Shown here piece by piece: positions 1 through 6,397 of a stretch of DNA of 26,793 nucleotides. How positions within the stretch are numbered: the first letter of the stretch is position 1; each line of letters starts with the position of its first letter. The position numbers and the translations under genes were made by a program. Below the pieces are notes generated by a model. That model worked only from the letters and a program-made list of their open reading frames with translations, ran no database searches and was not told the DNA's origin. The stretch is from JBGSKV01 sp041740975 (GTDB lineage: Bacteria > Bdellovibrionota_B > Oligoflexia > Oligoflexales > JALZUQ01), in contig JBGSKV010000018.1 in the NCBI GenBank assembly GCA_041740975.1, forward strand, positions 1-26,793, given 5' to 3'.

Positions 1-153
1 GTGAGCGCAGGACGCGCGAACACCAGCGCAGCCTGGGCAGGGGCTCTTTTACAAATAAAAATCCCGGTGGCTATTCAGGCAAGCGTACCCTCTGGAGACA
101 GTGCTGAGAAGTTTCCACCACCACTTCGTAAAAAACAAAAGCTCCGCCTGTGA
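1..153 (+). CDS. possible C-terminal fragment of a protein truncated by the window edge
   Basis: Frame 1 is open from the first base to a TGA at 151-153, giving about 50 residues. They end in a basic, proline-containing tail (PPPLRKKQKLRL). No start codon or family can be assigned because the 5' part lies outside the window. The stop codon falls in the loop of the terminator hairpin of the convergent lipoprotein gene, which would suit a convergent gene end. An open frame of this length can also occur by chance, and another frame of the same strand is open to about position 107, so this is only a tentative call. Confidence 0.25.
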   Translation: MSAGRANTSAAWAGALLQIKIPVAIQASVPSGDSAEKFPPPLRKKQKLRL

Positions 154-163
154 AAGGCGGAGC
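130..163 (-). terminator. rho-independent terminator of the 217-1758 lipoprotein gene
   Basis: On the minus strand a perfect 8-bp stem (GCTCCGCC / GGCGGAGC, plus-strand arms 141-148 and 156-163) with a 7-base loop is followed directly by TTTTGTTTTTT. It lies about 54 bases past the stop codon of the minus-strand lipoprotein gene. The plus-strand side has no T-run, so it should act only in the minus direction. Confidence 0.8.
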
Positions 164-176
164 CAATATTGTTATC

Positions 177-214
177 CGGCCGCGAAGCGGCCGAATGTTC
201 ATTTAACTATAAAT
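177..214 (-). repeat. dispersed 38-bp hairpin repeat, left copy
   Basis: On the minus strand this segment matches 26605-26642 (plus strand) at 36 of 38 positions. It contains a 7-bp stem (CGGCCGC / GCGGCCG) with a 3-base loop. One of the two differences falls in the loop, so the stem is preserved. It begins just after the stop codon of the lipoprotein gene and before its terminator, so it is probably transcribed in that 3' UTR. Confidence 0.7.
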
Positions 215-216
215 GA

Positions 217-1758
217 TTACGGATTCCATCCACGTCCACGTCCACCAGTTAAACGAGCTCTAAAGCCGCGTCCATCAAAGAAACGACCGCCTCGGCGAAG
301 CTGATAAATCCGTCCAGCGATACCATTGGTCGGACGAGCGTAGTTTGCGACGTTACTAATGACGCGGCCTACGTTACGAATCGGTTGACCTGGTACCCAA
401 CCTTGTTGGTTTCTAGAGAAAACGTATCCACCACGTGGAGTATAACCGCGAGATGCATTTGTTGCATAACCACCGTTGGTGTAGCTGTAGCGATTCAGAG
501 TTACTCTCTCGCCGTTACGCACCCAACGCGCCAACGCAACCGGGCCTCTTACGGTTAGTGCAACAGCACCTCTCAGGACTTGGGCAGCACGACTGATAAC
601 TGGAAAGTTCCAACGACCTGCTGCAACCATCAAATTATTCGATGCGTAAAGCGGAAGTTCTTTGTAGTTGCTAGCGTCTTCCGCCTTAGTGGGAACAACT
701 TCAGCATTAAAAGACTTCGCATCACCGGCTTGACGACCAACCATAGCTTCCATGTGAATAAAAGTATTTTTAAAGCCAAGTTTCATAATTTCCCGAGATG
801 ACTCTGGACCAGACGTCGAACAGTAGTATCCGTCAAAAGCGTGAGCGTAGATAAGCTCCCGAAGTTCTGCTCCGCGCGCTGGCGAGTTTGTCGAATTTTT
901 GACGACGTCTTGACGAATCTGATAGACCCATTTCGCCCAACGTTGTTGGTAAGTCGGATCCACCCACTTACCATCTTTAATGCTAAGAACTTTAGGATCA
1001 GTATTCAAAATAAACTTATGATCGTCCAGTAGGTTGGTGATCTCCGCGAAGTCAAGCGCCGTGCCATCGCCCGGATTGGCTTGATCCATTTTAAATTTTG
1101 TACGATACAAGTCGACCAAGAAAAACCAAGAAAGTGTGCGAGAATCTTCGAAGAATTTCGGATCACCGCCATTGGGTGCGGCAGGCACTCTCGGCATGAT
1201 CATATTGTCACGAAGACTCATGAGCTGGTGAATTCCCATCCCAAAAGCCACTAGCGTTCCTTGCTCGATCTGGCGACGAATGCTTTGTTCAGGCGTATCA
1301 CCTTCTTGTGCGTAAGGCATGCCTGGAGCGATATTAATGTAAACATATGGCGCAGAATAAGAAGGATCTTCTTTGATTTGCGCGCACGCGATTTGAGGGC
1401 CATTTCCGGCACCACATTTTTCTTGGTAGAAGGCTGCGTCTTTTACATAAATAAGACGGCCGCCGTTCGCGAAGAAGTAATCTTTGAATTCTGTCGGGAT
1501 CGCACTGAGAGCCACACGAACGTATTCTTTGTTCGCTTCCTCTATTTCAATACTTTCCAAAACATTTTCGTCTGATTCTTTGACCTTCCAGCTGAGGTAT
1601 TCTTCAAATTTTGAGTCAAATGGACCAGAACACGCTGCACGTTCTGCATCGTTCGACTGACCCGTTAATTGCCCCAATGAATCGACATTCGAGTCACTAC
1701 GAACTTTACAACCTAGTGCCGCCATAACTAAAAACGCGACACACAACACGTGTTTCAT
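217..1758 (-). CDS. exported lipoprotein with Arg/Gly-rich C-terminal tail, function unknown
   Basis: This encodes 513 residues. The N-terminus is a lipoprotein signal peptide ending in AALGC with Cys17 as the lipidation site, followed by KVRSDS. Lys at +2 is compatible with outer-membrane sorting. The central part (about 90-380) is soluble and mixed and has no family I recognise. A GMGIHQLM stretch vaguely recalls a degenerate His-containing helix but is not a metalloprotease motif. The last ~120 residues are strongly basic and rich in Gly, Arg, Tyr and Asn, with RGGR and GGRGRG clusters like RGG nucleic-acid-binding tails. The ATG at 1756-1758 has a strong Shine-Dalgarno (GGGAGGA) upstream. 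A terminator follows at 130-163, so the gene is probably monocistronic. The gene call is firm; function is unknown. Confidence 0.85.
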   Translation of the reverse strand: MKHVLCVAFLVMAALGCKVRSDSNVDSLGQLTGQSNDAERAACSGPFDSKFEEYLSWKVKESDENVLESIEIEEANKEYVRVALSAIPTEFKDYFFANGGRLIYVKDAAFYQEKCGAGNGPQIACAQIKEDPSYSAPYVYINIAPGMPYAQEGDTPEQSIRRQIEQGTLVAFGMGIHQLMSLRDNMIMPRVPAAPNGGDPKFFEDSRTLSWFFLVDLYRTKFKMDQANPGDGTALDFAEITNLLDDHKFILNTDPKVLSIKDGKWVDPTYQQRWAKWVYQIRQDVVKNSTNSPARGAELRELIYAHAFDGYYCSTSGPESSREIMKLGFKNTFIHMEAMVGRQAGDAKSFNAEVVPTKAEDASNYKELPLYASNNLMVAAGRWNFPVISRAAQVLRGAVALTVRGPVALARWVRNGERVTLNRYSYTNGGYATNASRGYTPRGGYVFSRNQQGWVPGQPIRNVGRVISNVANYARPTNGIAGRIYQLRRGGRFFDGRGFRARLTGGRGRGWNP

Positions 1759-1818
1759 AAGCTTTCCTCCCTGAAAATGCCCTGATTGCGACCAAAAATG
1801 ATAATTAGGTTAAGTGAA

Positions 1819-1846
1819 ATTTTAGCCGACTATTGAATCTTTACAA
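1819..1846 (-). promoter_or_regulatory. candidate sigma-70-type promoter for the R/G-rich lipoprotein gene
   Basis: Read on the minus strand: TTGTAA (1841-1846), a 16-base spacer, then TAAAAT (1819-1824). The -10 matches consensus at 5 of 6 positions and the -35 at 4 of 6. The predicted transcript start leaves roughly 55 bases of leader before the ATG at 1758. Prediction only. Confidence 0.4.
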
Positions 1847-1956
1847 ATAGCCGGATCTTAAAAATAGATAACCCTCTAGTTTTTATACATAAAAGTTAGG
1901 CCTGGGAGGGGTGCTGATTACTTACATATCATGCCCTCGGCTTGGCTTTTTTCGAG

Positions 1957-1962
1957 TATAAT
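1957..1962 (+). promoter_or_regulatory. TATAAT -10 element placed for a leaderless lipase transcript
   Basis: A perfect TATAAT ends six bases before the ATG at 1969. Transcription normally starts 6-7 bases past the -10, so the first transcribed base would be at the A of ATG. There is no Shine-Dalgarno sequence before the ATG. No convincing -35 hexamer is visible at 16-18 bases. The same TATAAT-N6-ATG arrangement occurs at 5699-5713. Confidence 0.5.
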
Positions 1963-1968
1963 TCAAAG

Positions 1969-2934
1969 ATGCACCCAACGATCCTCACGACATCCCTTTT
2001 GACTTTGCTTGGACTTTTTGGCTTTTTGGGCTGCAAGCCACGCTCTGACGATTCGACCAGCGCCGGCAAAGGAAACTTTGGCTCTCAAGAACTCGTCATT
2101 CCGCAACGAATGAAAGTCTGTCGGGAAAGTAGTTCTGAAACTTACGGATGTGTAAAGTTCCAGCAAGAAACTTTTCGCACCACGCAAATTGATAGTTTGG
2201 TCTTGGCATATATTTCTCGTCTCGCCTACGAAGAGCCATCACTGGTGGAAGCCTACGCCGCCTCTATGAAACTAGATTTCTACGGCGTCGTCGGAGCCGG
2301 CGCGGATCAAGCTATCATTTTGGGTGGCGACAACTTTTTGATCGTGGGCTTTCGGGGAACCGATTTGTCGATTCAAGATATTATGACGGACGCGAAATTC
2401 GCTTACAACAGATTTCAAAATGGTTTCTCCCATGGTGGATTTGTTCATGCGTTTGGCCGATTGCGAGCCGATTTATATAGTCGCATTTCCACTATTACCA
2501 GCGGTCGCAATCGTCCGATGCAACTTTGGTTTACAGGTCACAGCTTAGGGGGAGCCATCGCCAACATTTCCGCCTACGACTATGCTTCCACGACCAACAT
2601 AAAAATACTCGGCGTGCAGACCTTTGGCGCACCGCGAGTTTTTAGTCCTGGCCTCGTTGAACTCAGTCCGCGATTCATTCAAAACAATCTCCGCTTTGTC
2701 TATGAGAACGATATCGTGACGAATTTACCCGGCCCCGTTTTCTTCCGGCATGCCGGAAGCGTGATTTATTTGACGAGTCACTGCGAGGTCAAAGGCGAAG
2801 AAGATGGATGGCTCCCTTTCCTGTCTCGCCTTGCGAAACATAATCCCGCCGTTCAAATCGTTAACTTTAGTGGGGTCGCAGGCCATCGGCTCAATAACTA
2901 CATTCGTTGTCTGGAGGAGTTAGCCCTTCAGTAA
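1969..2934 (+). CDS. class 3 (alpha/beta-hydrolase) lipase, lipoprotein
   Basis: This encodes 321 residues from the ATG at 1969. An in-frame TTG at 1942 would add nine residues before the signal peptide and is less likely. The signal peptide is hydrophobic with a lipobox-like GFLGC (Cys22), followed by KPRSDD. The body is a class 3 lipase fold: GFRGTDL (oxyanion region), the nucleophile elbow FTGHSLGGA with Ser192, then ENDIVTNLPG with candidate Asp248 and GHRLNNY with candidate His306. These form the expected catalytic triad in the expected order. Family members hydrolyse acylglycerols or related ester lipids. A lipidated form would sit on the envelope facing periplasm or outside. It is divergent from the R/G-rich lipoprotein gene. 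A 9-bp hairpin covers the stop codon. Substrate is unknown. Confidence 0.85.
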   Translation: MHPTILTTSLLTLLGLFGFLGCKPRSDDSTSAGKGNFGSQELVIPQRMKVCRESSSETYGCVKFQQETFRTTQIDSLVLAYISRLAYEEPSLVEAYAASMKLDFYGVVGAGADQAIILGGDNFLIVGFRGTDLSIQDIMTDAKFAYNRFQNGFSHGGFVHAFGRLRADLYSRISTITSGRNRPMQLWFTGHSLGGAIANISAYDYASTTNIKILGVQTFGAPRVFSPGLVELSPRFIQNNLRFVYENDIVTNLPGPVFFRHAGSVIYLTSHCEVKGEEDGWLPFLSRLAKHNPAVQIVNFSGVAGHRLNNYIRCLEELALQ

Positions 2935-2940
2935 CTCCTC
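2914..2940 (+). other. perfect 9-bp hairpin over the lipase stop codon
   Basis: GAGGAGTTA (2914-2922) and TAACTCCTC (2932-2940) are exact reverse complements with a 9-base loop. The right arm includes the TAA stop. No T-run follows, so it is not a classical terminator. It may stabilise the 3' end or support factor-dependent termination. Confidence 0.5.
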
Positions 2941-3116
2941 GCCGACTCTCCTATCCGAAGTCCTAAAAACCCTGGTACCGCCTGATTTCAGCTACTTAGA
3001 CCGAAAATTTACAAAACATTAACGATTTCTTGGCGTTTTTCCACTGTCATTGGCTAGCCGGCCATGATACGTACTACGCACCTTAGAATGACAAAGCAAG
3101 AATACGGAGAAATAGA

Positions 3117-3830
3117 GTGAAGAACTTTTGGATAAGCTTACTCGTAGCATTATCGCTTCTTTCTTTTTCTTCGCTTGGGCTATCCCGCCGAAACCTAACC
3201 ACCCAAGAAATTGAACAAATGTTATTGAAATTGCCGGTCGACTATTCGACCAAGGGCATAGTCGCCGAAGAGGTGGCTCGCATAACTGTCTACCAACTCT
3301 TCCCTATAGAAGAGTACGAAATCAGACGTGGTCTCCAATATTTCGATAGCGAAGGGCTTACCGCTGGCGAGCTAGACATCGTCGTGTTCGAACGATCCAG
3401 TGGCAAAGTCGTAATGGTTGGTGAGGTGAAGAGTGGCTCATCGGAGGCGGGCATACGCAAAGCTCTTCAACAAAAAGAACGATTTTTAGAATATATGAAA
3501 AAAGGCTTGATCGCCAAAATCACCCTTCAGACAAATCCAGATATAACGTTCGATTTGTCCCGTTTTGCGGAGTTTAAAGATTTTCGCATTATCGGCGTGG
3601 TCGGGCAACAGCACGAAGAACTGCTCGACATGACATTGGGGCTTGATCGCCGCCAAATGAACGAGCTTTCTCGTCGTCTCAAAGATTTTCAACGTTATCG
3701 TTGGAAGAGTTTTCGCAAGCGCACAGGACAAAATATCAACTTTCACACGTACCTTCGGCGATTAGGCAATATTGATACTTTTGATTTCACGTCACTTTTT
3801 GAGGATTATAACTGCGCCCGAGCTTTCTAA
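3117..3830 (+). CDS. exported PD-(D/E)XK nuclease-like protein
   Basis: This encodes 237 residues from a GTG at 3117, with GGAG at 3106-3109 placed seven bases upstream. Residues 1-23 are a hydrophobic signal peptide or anchor. The core carries the PD-(D/E)XK signature: a helix with Glu51/Glu52 (GIVAEEVAR), then GELDIVVF with Asp87, a short turn, VMVGEVKSG with Glu103 and Lys105, and a helix (KALQQKERFLEYMKKG) like the one that closes the site in YraN/Holliday-resolvase-like members. Catalytic residues are intact, so metal-dependent DNA or RNA cleavage is plausible. Most proteins of this fold are cytoplasmic; a signal peptide is unusual. The next gene starts 41 bases downstream on the same strand and is also exported, so they are probably co-transcribed. 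Fold assignment is fairly sure; substrate is unknown. Confidence 0.75.
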   Translation: MKNFWISLLVALSLLSFSSLGLSRRNLTTQEIEQMLLKLPVDYSTKGIVAEEVARITVYQLFPIEEYEIRRGLQYFDSEGLTAGELDIVVFERSSGKVVMVGEVKSGSSEAGIRKALQQKERFLEYMKKGLIAKITLQTNPDITFDLSRFAEFKDFRIIGVVGQQHEELLDMTLGLDRRQMNELSRRLKDFQRYRWKSFRKRTGQNINFHTYLRRLGNIDTFDFTSLFEDYNCARAF

Positions 3831-3871
3831 TTTGTGAACTGAACTTTTCTGAATAAAATAGGAAGTCCACA

Positions 3872-4549
3872 TTGAAACCTTTGATTCGCAACAGCATTTT
3901 CTTCCTTACTCTTTTGGTCTCATCACCGGCGTGGGCGGAAACGCCACCCCCTGCTTTAGCCGAATGCGAATTCGCGTTCACAACACAAGAGTCCACAAGA
4001 CTTCATTCACAGTATAAATGGTTTTTTAATACATCCAATCCTACGAAAAAAGCTCATTTGTCACCTCTGCTTGACCGAGCCGGAGTTGAGTTTTTGTCGA
4101 ATGATTTAGATGAAATTCAATCAGACCACCTATCTGTCGTCGTACACAAAGCATCGCAATTTGATAGGGAAGACAGTCGCGTCATTGTCGAAGACACGGC
4201 CCTTTTCATTGAAGGTGCCAATATAGGCGAGAATATTCGCTGGCAAGTGGGGTCACTTTCCAATTACATCGGACGCAAAGCGTCTTGGGTATCATTAGTC
4301 GCTTACCGAGACGGTGATCAGGTTCATGTATTTAGAAGTGTATCAAAGGGTCGGATCGTTCAAAAAGTCGAAGGCAAGGACGGCATCGAAGCTTATTTTC
4401 AATCGGAAACTTTAGATGGCGTTGCGAATGTGCGTTCCATGCCACCGAGCTACTCTGCCGTACAACGTCTACTTACTGGGAAATTATTTAAGAGAGTGGC
4501 CGTAATCGACAGTTGGAACGGCTCTTGGCAAAACCAGCTTCACGAATAA
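3872..4549 (+). CDS. exported ITPase (HAM1/RdgB-fold)-like protein
   Basis: This encodes 225 residues from a TTG at 3872, with AGGAAG just upstream. Residues 1-22 form a signal peptide with an AWA cleavage site. The rest follows the order of the Ham1/ITPA/RdgB nucleoside-triphosphate pyrophosphatase family: TSNPTKK at 54-60 (family TGNxxK), DLDEIQ with Glu81, a helix with Lys93, VIVEDTALFI with Glu107/Asp108 (family VEDTxLxF), KASWVSLVAYRDG at 136-148, and VFRSVSKGRIV at 153-163 (family VFxGxxxGRIV). The family removes pyrophosphate from ITP, XTP and dITP in the cytoplasm. Two features are degraded: the base-recognition FGYD/GWDP motif reads DGIEAYF, and the SHR motif near the end reads SYS. 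Altered substrate or loss of catalysis is therefore possible. It lies downstream of the PD-(D/E)XK gene and abuts the convergent lipoprotein gene at 4550. Confidence 0.7.
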   Translation: MKPLIRNSIFFLTLLVSSPAWAETPPPALAECEFAFTTQESTRLHSQYKWFFNTSNPTKKAHLSPLLDRAGVEFLSNDLDEIQSDHLSVVVHKASQFDREDSRVIVEDTALFIEGANIGENIRWQVGSLSNYIGRKASWVSLVAYRDGDQVHVFRSVSKGRIVQKVEGKDGIEAYFQSETLDGVANVRSMPPSYSAVQRLLTGKLFKRVAVIDSWNGSWQNQLHE

Positions 4550-5194
4550 CTAGCGGCTAAATTCGTAAATGGCCTGGTGGAACACGCCAGGTAAATGAAA
4601 AGTCGTCATTTTACCGTTTTTATCAATGAGTGCTCCCATCCAAATCGTATAATCACCATAGTCTTTTCGTTTACCGTTTATTTTGTGCGGCGCTTTTGTT
4701 GCATAATAATCAAATGCAAACGGAACGGATAAGCGCAGTTCCGTTAAAACAAAATGCACTTCACTAATTCCTTTGATATCGGCAGGTTTTTTATGAACCG
4801 TAAAATAAATGTGATTAGCGTTATCGTCCGAATCGATCCACTCTAATTTTAAATCCGCACTTTTTCCGACGGCAAGTGCTTTGATGGCAGCGATGGTTGT
4901 GCCCATATTGGACTTGCCTTTAACATCAACGAATTGATTGCCCTTCGGGAAAAACATCGGCTCAAGGCCATGCTTTTTTGCGTCCATGGAATATTTATAT
5001 TTGTGAGCGTTAACGGAGACGAGAAGTTGAAAAATGCCATTGGCGATGATCTCATCATCAGTTTGCGTGACGGTGCTGCCACCGACGACCTCGGCAAGCT
5101 CTGACGTTTCGGGTTCGGATCCGCACGAAGTGAGGGTCATGGCCACAAGAACCAAGAACAAACCACCAATGCTTTTTTGAAGGAAAATAGTCAT
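4550..5194 (-). CDS. lipoprotein of unknown function
   Basis: This encodes 214 residues. I place the start at the ATG at 5192-5194: AAGGTGA sits five bases upstream, and this Met begins a clean lipoprotein signal peptide ending in LTSC (Cys at about residue 24). A longer frame to 5260 would put a charged extension before the signal. The mature part is mixed alpha/beta, with a hydrophobic strand-rich region (ADLKLEWIDSDDNANHIYFTV, HFVLTELRLSVPFAFDYY) and a conserved-looking DYTIWMGALIDKNG segment. I do not recognise a family. Its stop codon begins at the base after the stop of the convergent HAM1-like gene, leaving no room for a terminator between them. Confidence 0.75.
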   Translation of the reverse strand: MTIFLQKSIGGLFLVLVAMTLTSCGSEPETSELAEVVGGSTVTQTDDEIIANGIFQLLVSVNAHKYKYSMDAKKHGLEPMFFPKGNQFVDVKGKSNMGTTIAAIKALAVGKSADLKLEWIDSDDNANHIYFTVHKKPADIKGISEVHFVLTELRLSVPFAFDYYATKAPHKINGKRKDYGDYTIWMGALIDKNGKMTTFHLPGVFHQAIYEFSR

Positions 5195-5440
5195 GAAATC
5201 ACCTTTGAATTTTTGTCCGAGGAAGCGAAGATCAGAACGCTGTCTTATAGCAGAAGTCACTGCCTAATTCAATAGCACTAGGATGGATGAGTTAGTTATT
5301 CAAGCAGACTAGCGGGTCAAACCATAGCCTCCGAGTCAAATCCGCAAATAGATTCGGTAGCTTAGCAGACACCTGAACTTCCCCTCATATTTCCAAACGT
5401 AACTCCGAAACATCCTGTATCTCACGATGAGGAGTTCAAA

Positions 5441-5674
5441 ATGGGTCGCGGAGCATTCTTTATCAGTATTCTGGCATCCACCATGATCGTTGGCATTCTT
5501 GCCAAGAAGCGTGTGGAAACGGCGCCAAGTGCCGTCATGAAAGCACTGCCACTTGAGGCAGGCGATGAAGCTCCAAAGGATCTTCAAGCGGTCCCTGCTC
5601 ACGTTGAAAAAATGATGAAACGAAAAATGGAAAACTACGGCAAAAAAGTCGAAAGCGAATCGGCCGACGAATAG
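5441..5674 (+). CDS. small membrane-anchored protein, unknown function
   Basis: This encodes 77 residues. It has a very good ribosome binding site (GAGGAG at 5429-5434, six bases before the ATG). Residues 4-20 form one hydrophobic segment (AFFISILASTMIVGILA) directly followed by KKR, suiting an N-in or uncleaved signal anchor. The remainder is charged and probably helical, with a basic MMKRKMENYGKK stretch. No family is recognised. The ceramidase-like gene starts 36 bases downstream on the same strand but seems to have its own -10 element. Confidence 0.6.
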   Translation: MGRGAFFISILASTMIVGILAKKRVETAPSAVMKALPLEAGDEAPKDLQAVPAHVEKMMKRKMENYGKKVESESADE

Positions 5675-5683
5675 CTCTTCATT

Positions 5684-5720
5684 GATCGGCTTTGCGGGTA
5701 TAATCATCCCATGGCCGATC
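5684..5720 (+). promoter_or_regulatory. TATAAT promoter element inside a 7-bp inverted repeat overlapping the ceramidase start codon
   Basis: TATAAT at 5699-5704 ends six bases before the ATG at 5711, and there is no Shine-Dalgarno sequence. GATCGGC (5684-5690) and GCCGATC (5714-5720) are perfect reverse complements centred on the -10 element, with inner GGG/CCC at 5696-5698 and 5708-5710. In DNA this could be an operator covering the promoter. In a read-through transcript from the small upstream gene it would form a hairpin hiding the start codon. Confidence 0.45.
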
Positions 5721-6397
5721 TTTCCCAATACATCGATCAATACTGCGAGCGACTTGCCCCGGGTCTATTAGCGGAACCCCTCAATTTATACTCCAATCTT
5801 TCCTTCATAATTTTTGCTTGCCTCGGCTTTTATGAAATTCAAACCAGTACTTTGACCCAACCAGAAAAACGCTCTTGGTCGATTGCGGCTGGGATAGTAT
5901 TCATGGTGGGGATCGGCAGTGCATTATTTCACAGTTTTGCAACCGTGTGGGCGAAGTATGCCGATGTGACCCCGATTGCGATCCTTTTATTTACATTTAT
6001 TGGCATGCACGTTCGTGTTTCTCTCAAACTAAGCTGGTGGAAAACATTGGCGGCGTTAGTGGGCTTTTTGGCGCTGACGGCTGGTGCTGCAGTCGTCGTC
6101 GACCCAAAATTAGTGAACGGCTCCAATCAATATTTTGGAACTACCATCGCATTATTTGTGATGGGTGGAGATTGCTGGCGCCGGAAGTTTAAAACAAGCC
6201 AGTATTGTTTTTTTGCGGCCGGCGGAACGTTTATTCTGTCACTTGTTTTTCGAAGCATTGATTTGAAGATTTGCGCAGCTTGGCCACTGGGTACACACTT
6301 TTTATGGCATATGCTCAATGGCCTAACCATTTATTTTGCGTTCTTAGGAACAATCAAAGTACTCGAGCCCAGAAACTCGCAGCAAGCCCAACATTAG
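5711..6397 (+). CDS. alkaline ceramidase-like (CREST family) integral membrane hydrolase
   Basis: This encodes 228 residues with about seven hydrophobic segments. It shows the ceramidase family pattern: YCER near the N-terminus, AEPLNLYSNLSF at 21-32, GSALFHS with Ser70 and His74, Asp85 eleven residues later, and GTHFLWH with His196 and His200. The Ser-x3-His-x10-Asp and His-x3-His spacings equal those of the zinc site described for human ACER3. Family enzymes cleave the amide bond of ceramides within the membrane. No sphingolipid synthesis genes are present here, so a scavenged or host/prey lipid, or another amide lipid, is possible. It follows a candidate leaderless promoter. Its end overlaps the convergent vWA gene by four bases. 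Confidence 0.8.
   Translation: MADLSQYIDQYCERLAPGLLAEPLNLYSNLSFIIFACLGFYEIQTSTLTQPEKRSWSIAAGIVFMVGIGSALFHSFATVWAKYADVTPIAILLFTFIGMHVRVSLKLSWWKTLAALVGFLALTAGAAVVVDPKLVNGSNQYFGTTIALFVMGGDCWRRKFKTSQYCFFAAGGTFILSLVFRSIDLKICAAWPLGTHFLWHMLNGLTIYFAFLGTIKVLEPRNSQQAQH

Noticed and set aside
101..304. 67-codon plus-strand frame at the left end
   Set aside because: It runs through the terminator hairpin, the 38-bp repeat and antisense of the R/G-rich tail. Its His/Pro/Arg composition is an artefact of that tail.
5336..5740. 134-codon open frame on the minus strand
   Set aside because: It lies antisense to the small membrane protein gene, which has a strong ribosome binding site and a membrane segment. 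Its own product is Cys/His/Phe-rich without domain features.
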